A stretch of 64,000 nucleotides of DNA, from positions 167,854,908-167,918,907 of the forward strand of contig NC_085141.1 of the NCBI RefSeq assembly GCF_024139115.2, read 5' to 3'. The stretch comes from Armigeres subalbatus (Eukaryota > Arthropoda > Insecta > Diptera > Culicidae). This document shows positions 21,153-32,605 of the stretch, one piece after another. Each line of letters opens with the position of its first letter. Position 1 is the first letter of the stretch. Made by a program: the position numbers and the translations under genes. The notes under the pieces are model-generated. The model saw nothing but the letters and a program-made list of their open reading frames with translations. It was not told the origin of the DNA and did not search any database.

Positions 21153-22140
21153 GATGCTGGGTCATTAGGCCGAAGGCCGAACGATCATTAGGCCGAATGA
21201 TAACTAGGGAGTGAGAAGTGAGTAGTGCGAAGTGAGGAAGAAGTAGAATGGAAGAAGGAAGAAGGAAGAAGGAAGAAGGAAGACGGAAGAAGGAAGACGG
21301 AAGAAGGAATAAGGAAGAAGGAACAAGGAAGAGAGAAGAAGGAAGAAGGAATAAGAAAGAAGAAAGAAGGAAGAAGGAAGAAGGAAGAAGGAAGAAGGAA
21401 GAAGGAAGGAGGAAGAAGGAAGAAGGAAGAAGGAAGAAGGAAGAAGGAAGAAGGAAGAAGGAAGAAGGAAGAAGGAAGAAGGAAGAAGGAAGAAGGAAGA
21501 AGGATAAGGAAGAAGGAAGTAAGAAGAAGGAAGAAGGAAGAAGGAAGAAGGAAGAAGGAAGAAGAAAGAAGGAAGAAGGAAGAAGGTAGAAGGAAGAAGG
21601 AAGAAGGAAGAAGGAAGAAGGAAGAAGGAAGAAGGAAGAAGGAAGAAAAAAGAAGGAAGAAGGCAGAAGGAAGAAGGAAGTAAGAAGAAGGAAGAAGGAA
21701 GAAGGAAGAAAGAAGAAGGAAGAAGAAATAAGGAAGAAGGAAGGAGGAAGAAGGAAGAACAAAGAAGGAAAAAGGATGAAGTAAGATGGGAGGAGGAATA
21801 AGGAAGAAGGAAAAAGGAAGAAGTTAGATGGGAGGAGGAAGAAAGAAGAAAGAAGAGGAAAGAAGGAAGAAGGAAGAAGGAAAAAGGAAGAAGGAAGAAA
21901 AAAGAAGGGGGAAGAAGGAAGAAGACAGATAGATGAAGGAAGATGCAAGAAAGGAGAAGGAAGAAGGGGTAAGGTGAAGAAAGAACTTCTCATTTTTCAC
22001 TTTTCATTTTTTTCTACTAATTCGGCCTAATGGCCATTCGGCCTAATGGCCATTCGGCCTAATGACCGTTCGGCCTAATGACCATTCGGCCTAATGACCT
22101 TCGGCCAAATAGCCTTCGGCCTTCGGCCTAATGGCCTGAC
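21153..22140. mobile_element. CATTAGGCCGAA-terminus element with polypurine core
   Basis: The left end is CGATGCTGGGTCATTAGGCC and the right end is an array of about seven TTCGGCCTAATGRCC units ending GGCCTGACACC, so the ends are roughly inverted copies of the CATTAGGCCGAA word. The interior is the GGAAGAA tract. The same left terminus, inverted, closes a second copy at about 62440-62630 (CCTAATGACCCAGCATCGG). No ORF; propagation mechanism unknown. Confidence 0.65.
21237..21990. repeat. GGAAGAA polypurine microsatellite, ~750 bp
   Basis: Almost uninterrupted 7-base GGAAGAA units with occasional A or T substitutions. The plus strand is nearly pure purine. Open frames on both strands (Lys/Glu/Arg-rich one way, Ser/Phe/Leu/Pro-rich the other) are artefacts. 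Confidence 0.95.
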
Positions 22141-22375
22141 ACCTTTTCTTTCATACCGGAAATTCATGTAACTATTGTAACACTAACACAAATACACCAG
22201 AAATGGTTACGTGAAAATGCAGTAACTTCTATCAAATTTTCCGGTGAATATGAAATAAGAAGCAGGTCGAATTTACTAACGTCAGGTAGCTTTCAAAGAA
22301 TATCCACAACAGTTCTATTACGTGATAATTCACGTAAATCGGACGTGGCGACTTTTTAGAGTGTGCCAAACGGCC
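22141..22375. other. Unassigned sequence
   Basis: Short stretch between two mobile elements with no recognisable content. Confidence 0.4.
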
Positions 22376-22379
22376 ATTA

Positions 22380-24283
22380 GAGTAGAGTGGGGCAAGAGTG
22401 CGCGTGGGGTAAGAGTACGTTTTCGATTTTTTGAAGTAATAAAAAAAGATAAACTAGCAGCACTGCATCAGTTTGACAGGTATTCTGGCCAAATATTATC
22501 ATGTGTAATTGTAAACGATTTGAATAAACAACAAGGGAGATATGGAGTTAGATAACTTTTTGGTCATTTTGCTAAAAATAATTGGATTTCCGCAAATAGT
22601 ATTTCATTACCATATATATGTTCAATCAGGTGAACATTATACCATTTCGATAACCTATTGTATAGAGTACTTTATGGTGTAGAACACCAATCCGGTTGGT
22701 TTTCCGAGAAGTCAAAACCATTACTTGAATAATTTTTGGGACTGTGGGGTAAAAGTACGCAGGAACGGGTGGGGCAAGAGTACGCATATGAATCTCCAAG
22801 TTAAGATGTCAGACCCGTATCTGCGGCCGAAATTAGACTTCTTCCAAAGCGTAAAGATCCACAACTAAGAAAAAAGGGACAGAATTTGAAATTATCACAA
22901 GTTTGTAGGATAAGTTGAAGTAATTTGGCGTTGGAAAGAACTTAGCGAACAAAGCACTGAAGCGAAATAATGAAATTGTATTAGGACTTGTTGTACACCT
23001 AAACATAGTACGAAAACACATTTTCATCTAAATGATAATTTCATTTAATCAAAAGAAACATTCATAAATTACTCAACATCTAGCTGGGAGGGGTTGTGAG
23101 ATGTGTGACGATCCATATAATTTTTAGAGGATTCATACAAATAGTCTAAGATGGGGGTGGGGAGGGTGATGAAATATCCAAATTTTACGTTACGTGATTG
23201 GTGGACTTTCTTTAAGGAAAATGCCTTTGTATACGCCACGCGAAACCTGATATATATTTTTACCTCTGTAGTTTTTTTTGTATATATAAAAAACAATGGT
23301 TTTTCGTATGAAAGTGCACATTTTTAGGACCCCCTCCCCCTTAAAGAGTTACGTAATCTTTAAACATTCCCTAATATATGCTCATTAAACATCAATTAAA
23401 TGTTATTAACTCTTATTTGTGTTAATATATACTTAAAGAACATGATTGGATAAATGCATACTCTTACCCAGAGCATTAGCGATTAATCATAGATTTAATC
23501 ATGATTAATGAATAATGGGTTATTTAATCATTATTCATTAATCATAATCATACGAAAAAAAAACGATTCAATCATTAATCACTAATCGTTAATCATTGAA
23601 TTTTTACATTTAATCATTAATCACTAATCATTTTCATGATTGTTCTCAGTTTATTCATTAATCATCAATTTCAATCATTGCATACATCGCTTTTATTCAT
23701 TAATCTTTAATAGATAGCTTACTTGATCATTGATCACTTTGCAAATCATTTAATTTGATTATTCATAATCATTAATCATTAATCATATCGATTATTAATC
23801 ATTAATCATACACATAGTGTGTCAACATTTAAACACGATCGGTAATCGTTAATCATATTCCAAACGTTGTATTCATTAATCATAATCGTTAATCATTGTC
23901 AAAAATTAATTTAATCGTTAATCATAATCATTAATCATTGTCGAAAATGAATTAGTCATTAATCTTAATCTTTAATCATAGAAATGAATGATTTAATCAT
24001 AACAAATTTAATCATTCACTGGACGCTTTATTCATTAACGCTCTGCTCTTACCCCACCGATGCGCACTTTTACCCCACCGGTGGGGTAAGAGTGCGTTTT
24101 TCACTTGTCTTGCAATAAGGGTTCTACTAAAACGAATCTCAATAATTTCAATATTTTTTCCACTGGGTAACATGAAGGAAGAGTATATGAATCATCGACA
24201 CTGATTTGATATGCAGAAGCTTGCTTCATAAGGGCCACATGATCGATTGAAAACTAAGTGCGTACTCTTGCCACACTCTACTC
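22380..24283. mobile_element. TA-flanked DNA element with GGGGCAAGAGTGCG ends
   Basis: The left terminus GAGTAGAGTGGGGCAAGAGT is matched in inverted form at the right (GAGTAGAGTGTGGCAAGAGT), and both are flanked by TA (22378-22379, 24284-24285), the duplication left by Tc1/mariner-type transposases. Further copies of GTGGGGTAAGAGTACG lie at about 22405, 22745 and 24080. No transposase is encoded and the centre is an ATTAATC array, so it is a long non-autonomous element. Confidence 0.7.
23478..24030. repeat. ATTAATC microsatellite
   Basis: Irregular heptanucleotide ATTAATC/GATTAAT repeats with embedded ATTCATTAATCATAATCATT variants, about 550 bases, forming the interior of the TA-flanked element. 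Highly AT-rich and potentially cruciform-forming because ATTAAT is self-complementary. Confidence 0.9.
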
Positions 24284-24465
24284 TATGCTAAACGACTTCA
24301 TGCCAAATGACCTACCACCTATCAGAAGGACATATGTTCACCCCAAAAACAAAAACTTTTAATAGAAAGCACATAGACCCATAGTGTTATATTCCAGTAA
24401 TGAAGCACTAAGCAGCCTAACATAGCCTAATGGCGACACTCCGATGCAGAAATGTCGACGCGACG

Positions 24466-26106
24466 GGGCACACTGGTTCAAAAGCCCCCAAAACGTGCGT
24501 TTTTTTAGTTTTCGACCTGAAAACTACATTTTAGAGTCATGATGTCTTCAGAAAAGTCGAAGGATATTTCTTGGGCTATTTTCTGATAAGAAAACATCAA
24601 TGATCTATCCACCTTAAAGGGCGGTGTGAAATAAAAAATTTACACAGATATACAAAAGCAGTGGTTGTCCTCTGCAATGTTATAAAGAATGTGAATTGGA
24701 ACATCTCTTCTGAAGACACCATTTTGGAATAACGGTTTTGTAACGAGTTAGCGCACGTTTTGTATGAATTACCCCCAAAAATCATATTTTGAGCTTACAT
24801 TTTTTGAAAATGATTTTAGCAGTATGGTTTGTTCTAGACAGTTGTGTATAATGACAAAAAACATGTTTGTCTAGAAGACTACTTTGATCTATCTTGAAAT
24901 TTGAATCTATTATTTTGAATCAACTTAAAAAAGTCCTTAATGTACGTTTTTCAGTATAATTGGGTTGTTTAGCACAAAACAATATGAGTTTTTTTTATGG
25001 TTTAACATAAAAAGCATGCTTTTCTGATATCCAACATATTTTTATTTTGTTTGTAAACCTTTTATTCACATTTTTGTATAGCAAACAATAAACCATTTCA
25101 ATCGATAGAATGACACTAACATTCATAGAATGAAAGTTGGCCCATGCAGCATAAGAACAAATTTTTAGTCCCATATTAATTTGAAATGCAAATTAAAAAT
25201 AGTTTCGGGGCTCCAAAAATTCTGAGAAATTGGAGTTAGGCTCAATTTTTCAGGCAAATTCAGAATATGTATAAACATATATACCCCTAAACAACCCAAT
25301 TGTTACGTAAACAATTAAAAAGTGGCTAACTTGATTAGTTATTTATTGCAAGGTTACAATCTTGACAAATGACAGTCAGTCGTCTTAAATGTGGCTGTTT
25401 CGTCTTCATGGAGATTGTTACTTTGCTACGATGGAGATTGTTACTATACGTAACAATTGTACAGAAAAACGTACATTAGGGACTTTTTTAAGTTGATTCA
25501 AAATAATAGTGGAACACGGCGGAACAACACAAAACATTGTGCATTCGGTCGCTTAAAACCGAATCTTTCAGATGGTGGCTGTTTGGTTTGCCGCCTCTTG
25601 CCGCTTTTCATGGTATGTTGATGTGAAAATTGGCTATTTTTTCTAAAGATTCCTCAATAACTTTGACAGGTTTCAAGATAGATCAAAGTAGCCTTCTAGA
25701 CAAACATGTTTTTTGTCATTATGCACAACTTTCTAGAACAAACCATACTGCTAAAATCATTTTCAAAAAAGTTATGCTCAGAATATGATTTCTGGGGGTC
25801 ATTCATACAACACGTGCTCTAACTCGTTACAAAACCGTTATGCCAAAATGGTGTCTTCAGAAAAGATGTTCCAGTTCACATACTTTATAACATTGCAGAG
25901 GGCAACCACTGCTTTTGTACATCTGCGTAAATTTTTTATTTCACACCGCCCTTTAAAGTGGATAGATCATTGATGTTTTCTTATCAAAAGATAGCCCAAG
26001 AAATATCCTTCAACTCTTCTGAAGACATCATGACTCTACAATGTAGTTTTCCGGTCGAAAACTAAAAAACGCAAGTTTTGGGGGCTTTTGAACCAAAGTG
26101 CGGGGG
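24466..26106. mobile_element. Long-terminal-inverted-repeat (foldback-like) element
   Basis: The left end (CACTGGTTCAAAAGCCCCCA) and the right end, inverted (CACTTTGGTTCAAAAGCCCC), begin arms that stay complementary for about 500 bases on the left (to 24962) and 640 bases on the right (from about 25455). The difference is mainly a segment of about 150 bases (25510-25660) present only in the right arm. The arms share blocks such as GGCGGTGTGAAATAAAAAAT and CTTTGATCTATCTTGAAA. The short frames on either arm are the same non-coding sequence read twice. No convincing target duplication. Confidence 0.8.
24958..25301. mobile_element. Nested small element inside the foldback loop
   Basis: The termini AATTGGGTTGTTTAG (24958-24972) and CTAAACAACCCAATT (25287-25301) are perfect 15-base inverted repeats, enclosing 314 bases of AT-rich non-coding sequence. 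A second pair (AATTGTTACGTA near 25299 and TACGTAACAATT near 25446) continues the loop. Probably a separate MITE inserted at the centre of the larger element. Confidence 0.6.
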
Positions 26107-26109
26107 CCT

Positions 26110-29100
26110 GATTATTATTCCTATTTTCCGTTCAATCAATTCTATGATCAAGCAAAAGTCGTCACCAATCGACTAGTTTCGTTGCTTCGTTCTGTTGAGG
26201 GGAGAAAATCCATATGATGATAATTTTTTTGATTTTGGGGGAAATTAATTCTTGATAACATATAGCAATATTTGTATTCAAATATCGTTGCTATCTTTAA
26301 GAAACAAGCTTTATTGAAACTATGTACCGTTAATATGCGATAATATGTATCTGATTTTGACTGCAAAATAATGGCAACGATTATCATTTTTTGAATCTCA
26401 ACATTGTCACCCTTGCCACCGCACAACATAAATGACTTCATTTCGAATAAATCCCATCTCGGTTTCCATTCGCGGCGGTTTAAAAAATGCACAAAGCCCT
26501 CACCTACGTTATTGCACGTGTGCAAATGGTTTATTCATTTTTAAAATCACTGCACGCAAGCGATCAGAAAATGGCAAAATAATACACTTTATCATCATGA
26601 TTTAACTGTGCGTGCGATTGCCCGCGAAAGCATTCATCATTTTCGGAAAATTGAACTAATTTAGATATGACACGGAAAGAATTATGACCAAATGCGAGCA
26701 CGGATGCAGTTTCGTCTACGGGCCCCCAATCCATGCAGAGGCCGGTAGATGGGAGAAGACTGCCCGGATGGATCATCGAAGCGGCAGCAGGGAAACGAAA
26801 TAACTTCGCAGGTGACACGGCTATTATTTATTGGACACGTTGTAATAACGTCTGTTGTACCTGCTGATGGTTCGGTCGAAATTGCAGAATGATTATATAG
26901 TTTTTGTTGTAGTTAAGCCGAGCAAATAATATGTTTGAATTACAGTATTATCTATTCTCAGCTATTAGCTTCGTGATTATTATGACTTTTACGCGTTACT
27001 ACGTGTTTAAACGTGAAAAAATGTCGAACCCACCCACACACTTCACACCATTGAAAAGCCTTATTTTGTGCGGAATTGAATTAGAGCTTTGAAACGGATA
27101 ATACTCTTCCTGCAATACGTTTTAATAAAAAATACGAACTCAGGTCGACTGGCTACTGTTTCTGCCTTATAAAGCGAGAGGCCACTCCCAGGATTGTTTC
27201 TTTCCTACTTTGTATCTCAGTCATTTTTTCTGTGTTTTTACGTTCCACCAAAAACCGACTCCTACTGTCATGCCTTTCACACTAACAATATCAAAAACCC
27301 TCTCATGCTACCTATGAAAAGTCGTAGAGTTCTAACCATTCTTCTCCTTCCTCAGCATTAGCGAGGACGTGGTCAGGACAGATCCCGACTGTTGGAAAGT
27401 GCTTCCTTCTTAGAGTTCGTGATTAGTCCCTAATCAGTATCTCTGATAACGGATGGATTTGATGCTACTCTCAAACAAAACCACCTACGAATTTAGGCGA
27501 ATCGCTCAATGCTAATGCAATACGTTTCAGTATACCTAAATTTATTCTATTTTATTTTATTTTATTTTATTTGTATTAAACAGTTTTTGTTGTTTGCTTT
27601 AAGAAAATTAGGCTGAACGTACCTTCCGTTACCATTAGTCACGTTGCATGTTAATTAATTTAGATGGGCTCAAAAAGCGAAGAGAGTATGCAATGGTTGC
27701 TTTTATAAATGATGTTATATCAAACAAAGTATGCTCTTCGGAAATTTTAGAAAATTTAAACTTTTCTGCTTCCATTTGCTCATTAAGAAATAGAAACTTG
27801 TTTTGTATAAGTAATCATAGAACAAACTATGCCAAACAAGCGCCTCTAAACAGAATAATGTCTTGTCATAACTGAACAGAAAAAACACTTGAAAAAGCAT
27901 TTTTTGATATAAGTTAATCCGGCCAAGGATAGTTAGAATAAACTAATGTACTATAGTATAGTCACATATATGTATGTAACGGTCTACGAAATGATTGAAA
28001 TAAAAAAACTAATAAATTCGTTTCAATAAGACAAATATAAAAACAGAGAACGACCTTTGAAAGATTGGAGAGTAAAGATAGCCTTTGAGGAAAAATCTTG
28101 ATAAAAAAAAAGTGAGAACGTATTAATTAACCCTCTCGACAATTGGAGTGAGTCTCTCTAGATAAAATCTATTGAGAAACAGTAAATCATAATCACGTAT
28201 TGGTAATTTTGCTCAGAACTGGACAAGCCGCATTCTGAATGAGCGCTGTTCTTGAAAATTTGCAATTATTCCCATTGGCTCATTAACATAACCGTAATAT
28301 GGCAAAACGGTGTTTGTATTTTGTTCCATCCAACTAATATTCGTTGGTCTTCCATTCGAACTATGTATACTGCCCGCTCGATGGATTAATCTAGCGTAAA
28401 GGTTCGCTCGGAAAAGAGCATCGGAAAATGATTCATACGCCTGGTACCAGGTAGAACAACATGGTTATGTGCACATGCAGCACCGCCAAACCACCATCCA
28501 TAAATCCCCCCACACCCTTCCAGCCAATCCGTGCTTGCGCCACGGCTTAGGGTGGATCATGTGAGTGCTATTAACGTGATTAAGGATTTATTGCCGGGTC
28601 CATATTTTAAAGCTCCGCAAATGGCCTGGATGACAGAGTTTACCAAAGCCTTTCATTCTGACCCAAACATTTCGCCACAGCACACGTAGCCGGACGGATC
28701 GCACGAAGCAAAACTGTACATGACGTTTGGAATGAATATTTTATCATGAGCATTTTTTATTCCATGATGAATGAGGGTCAGCGAAGTGGCAAGTTGCGAT
28801 TGCAGGAGCTCAGTGCCAATGAGTCCCCCGGGATGGGACCACTGGCCTTTAGCACGCCAAGCGAACGGATGCTAACAACTGACTGGATTGACTTGTGGAT
28901 GAAATTGTGGAAAGTGCACTTACTTTCAAAAATTGTTGTTGATTTCTCCCATTTAGAAAAGTTTGCTGGATAAGCTACTGTAATACAAACAAGTCAGTTT
29001 TCCGATAGCTTCAAAGTCACGTACTACGTCACCGAACTATTTTGCACTCGCTGCTCAGATGGCGCAGATTTTTGCATTTCTGATTCGAGTGCTTGGAGCT

Positions 29101-30290
29101 CGTTGATTGGAAACTTTTTCGTTCAATATTCATCCAGAAAGTATTCTCATGGAAGGCAACGTGCCAACGCGGCAACTTATTTGGCCGTTTACGAAACAGA
29201 TAAATTTGGATCGATTTTTCACCAAGCCCAGCGCCAATGCCATTCCTAGAGAAGTGTATGGAGGAAATCCCAAATAATACGTTGTATAAATAAGCTGCGG
29301 ATGAATCGCATACACATCCATCTCCGAGGGTACATTGGACTTAGTAAACTTTTTCAATTTCCACGCTTTTAACGCTCGTGCTCTTGAAAAATCGTCTATC
29401 CAAAGAAACCTATTTTGCTGTCCCGTTGTGATAGTCAAGCACCGAGTAGATTATTAGATATCAGCGTATGCCTCGTGCATTTTGCGTTTAACTTTTAAGT
29501 TTTTCCCCATCCTCGATCGTTTATCCACAGAATGTAATTTGGGCAAAAGTTCTATGGAATAAACAAGCGATGATGGATAACACAGTGGAGTGAAAATTAG
29601 GACTTTATCTGTGTCAACAAGCAGAACACGTGTACTTCGTTGGTGTAGTGGAAGTTTAAGCAAGTTTAATCTACCGACAATAGATGTGACGTTGATCAAA
29701 CAATCATATTTATCGTTCTATAGCTGGAAAATCAAGGATGTGAAAGATGTGAATGTTTTACTGATATGGTTATGTTGAAGCTACTTATAACTTTCTTATT
29801 TTTCTCATCGATTCGAATCCGATTCGGGTCTCTTCAATGGAAGAAATCTGTAATTCAGATCATGTTCCGTGATATATTTGGCCAGGATACGCAATTTTTT
29901 GCCCTAGTTTTCGTTGATAAACAGTAACTAAGGATATGTTATAAGAAATATACGCAATCAATTTTTGTTTTTCTCTTTTATTACAATAAATAGAAAAAAT
30001 GTAATCTAACTCCCTAATGTGCTATTTTAAACTTTAACCAGGAAGGTTAGGTGGATTTTACTGATTTTTTCTTTCAGCATACAACACCCTGTACATACTT
30101 GCTCTAGGTAGAGTTCATCTGTTTACAAAGTTGGGCTCAATGTCGCTCCACGTGGCGGTATCTACGTTTGCTGGCTGCAGGATGCTGGGTGGACGTTCTA
30201 TTTAAAGCACAGCTATTACAAGTTTTCATATTTTCACAAGTCAATATTTGACTGAAACCTGAGCAACCTGAGCACGTTATTCAATAATAT
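26110..30290. other. Unassigned region, possibly unique sequence
   Basis: Over 4 kb with no recognised repeat family apart from a small TTTTA microsatellite. Composition is more even than in the surrounding repeats, for example at 26680-26800 and 28440-28870, and open frames of 60-125 codons occur on both strands, but none shows a domain. It may be intron or intergenic sequence of a host gene. Confidence 0.35.
27545..27573. repeat. TTTTA pentanucleotide microsatellite
   Basis: Five consecutive ATTTT units. Confidence 0.9.
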
Positions 30291-31137
30291 TTTAGACCTG
30301 TGTAAGCATTTCCACGTCAGATAACCGATGGATCTATTTTAAGTTATTATTTATTTATTCAGACTAAGGCCAAAGTGGCCTGTGCTTTATTTAAGAGTCT
30401 TCTCCATTCGGCTCGGTCCATGGCTACACGTCGATACCCACGCAATCTACGGAGGGTCCGCAAGTCATTTTCCACCTGATCGATCCACCTTGCCCGCTGC
30501 GCAACTCGCCTTCTTGTGCCCGTCGGATCGTTGTCGAGAACCATTTTCACCGGGTTACTGTCCGACATTCTGGCTACGTGCCCGGCCCACCGCAGTCGTC
30601 CGATTTTCGCGGTGTGAACGATGAATGGTTCTCCCAGCAGCTCATGCAACTCGTGGTTCATTCGCCTCCTCCACGTACCGTAATCCATCTGCACCCCACC
30701 ATAGATGGTACGCAGCACTTTCCTTTCGAAAACTCCAAGTGCGCGTTGGTCCTCCACGAGTATCGTCCAGGTCTCGTGTCCGTAGAGGACTACCGGTCTA
30801 ATGAGCGTTTTGTAGATTGTCAGTTTGGTACGGCGGCGAACTTTATTCGATCGGAGCGTCTTGCGGAGTCCAAAGTATGAACGATTTCCAGCCACTATGC
30901 GTCTCCGAATTTCTCTGCTGGTATCATTTTCGGCAGTCACCAGTGAGCCCAAGTACACAAATTCTTCTACCACCTCGATTTCGTCACCACCGATGCAAAC
31001 TCGCGGGTGGGTGGCTCACATTGTCTTCTCTCGAACCTCTTCCTATCATGTACTTCGTCTTCGACGTGTTGATGACTAGTCCTAGACTTGGCTTCCCTCT
31101 TCAGTCTGATGTAGGCTTCCTTCATCTTCTTAAAGTT

Positions 31138-31416
31138 CTTCTTCTTCTTGGCATTACATCCCCACACAGGGACAGAGCCGCCTCGCAGCTTAATGTTCAT
31201 TAAGCACTTCCACAGTTTTTAACTGCGAGGTTTCTTAGCCAGGTTACCATTTTTGAATTCGTATATCATGAGGCTAGCACGATGATACTTTTATGCCCAG
31301 GGAAGTCGAGACAATTTCCAATCCGAAAATTTCCTAGACCGGCACCGGGGATCGAAGCCAGCCACCCTCAGCATAGTCTTGCTTTGTAGCTGCGCGTCTT
31401 ACCGCACGGCTAAGGC
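31138..31416 (-). mobile_element. Feilai-like SINE inserted in RTE copy A
   Basis: On the minus strand: a tRNA-related head with A box TTAGCCGTGCGG and B box GCTTCGATCCC, a conserved body (GGAAATTGTCTCGACTTCCC), and an AAG triplet-repeat tail, the three-part structure described for Aedes Feilai. It is bounded by AAAGTT at 31132-31137 and 31417-31422; the uninterrupted RTE has a single AAAGTT there, so the insertion point is exact. A truncated second copy lies at 44266-44390. Confidence 0.9.
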
Positions 31417-32425
31417 AAAGTTACGTGCCATAATATCTATGTAGTCGGCGAAGCCAAATAGCTGGACGGACTTATTGAAAATTGTACCACTCGTGCTAAT
31501 CCCTGCTCTTCGTATTACCCCTTCCAAAGCGATGTTGAATAGCAGACACGAAAGACCGTCACCTTGCCGTAACCCTCTGTGGGTTTCAAAGGGACTCGAG
31601 AATGCCCCTGAAACTCGAACTACGCACATCACCCGATCCATCGTCGCTTTGATCAACCGTGTCAGTTTATCCGGAAATCCGTGTTCGTACATTAGCTGCC
31701 ATAGCTGGTCCCGATCAATCGTATCATATGCGGCTTTGAAGTCGATGAATAGATTATGTGTGGGCACGTTGTATTCGCGGCATTTCTGCAGTACCTGGCG
31801 CATGGCGAACACCTGATCTGTGGTGGAGCGTTTGCCCTTAAAACCCGCCTGGTACTGCCCCACGAACTCCCTTGCAATTGGTGCTAGTCGACGGCATAAA
31901 ATTTGGGAGAGTACCTTGTAGGCGGCGTTCAGCAATGTGATCGCGCGGTAGTTGCTACAATTAAGCTTATCGTCCTTTTTGTAGATGGGACACACGACAC
32001 CTTCCATCCACTCCTGCGGCAAAACTTCCTCCTCCCAAATCTTGGTAATGACCCAGTGCAGCGCTCTAGCCAGTGCCTCACCACCTTGTTTAAATAGCTC
32101 TCCTGGTAGTTGGTCAACCCCAGGGGCTTTGTTGTTCTTCAGCCGGCCAATCTCCTCCTGGATTTCCTGGAGATCCGGAGCCGGCAAAATATGTCCTGCG
32201 CGCGTTCTCCCAGGTCCATCACCATACCGCCATCTTCGTCTGCCACATCGCCATTCAGGTGTTCTTCGTAGTGCTGCCGCCACCTTTGGATCACTTTGGA
32301 TCGTTTATGTCCTTACACATATAAGGCTGTGGCACGTGGCCCTTACGAGAATGGTTCAACTTCTCATAGAACTTTCGTGCGTTATTAGCGCGGTACAGTT
32401 GCTCCGTCTCTTCACGGTCTCGATC

Positions 32426-32605
32426 AAGATGAATACAGTACTAGGTGCTCCAATCTTTTAAGTTTGTGGAAGAGAAGAAGGCGGGGGTGAAAAATTCATT
32501 TTCAGTGCAAAACGAAAACAAACCGGCTGGCTCTCCCATACTAAAATCCAAGATGGCTGAATCGTGAATTTGGCACATTGGAACACCTAGTGGTGTATTC
32601 ATCTT
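32426..32605. mobile_element. 180-bp MITE with 28-bp TIRs and 10-bp target duplication
   Basis: The left end AAGATGAATACAGTACTAGG and the inverted right end AAGATGAATACACCACTAGG agree over about 26 of 29 bases. The flanks are a perfect GGTCTCGATC repeat (32416-32425 and 32606-32615), and the related RTE copies have this decamer once. A 9-10-base duplication points to a Mutator-like (MULE) transposase acting in trans. The interior is non-coding. Confidence 0.85.

Noticed and set aside
21091..21993. 300-codon Ser/Phe/Leu-rich ORF and opposite Lys/Glu/Arg ORFs
   Set aside because: Produced by the GGAAGAA polypurine tract.
22322..22555. 77-codon ORF
   Set aside because: Straddles the left end of a TA-flanked element, so it cannot be a coherent gene.
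29130..29700. Two adjacent minus-strand frames that could be a receptor-like gene
   Set aside because: No recognisable motif; the frames do not join through a clear splice site.
31475..32461. Plus-strand ORFs of 113 and 158 codons
   Set aside because: Antisense shadows of the RTE reverse transcriptase.
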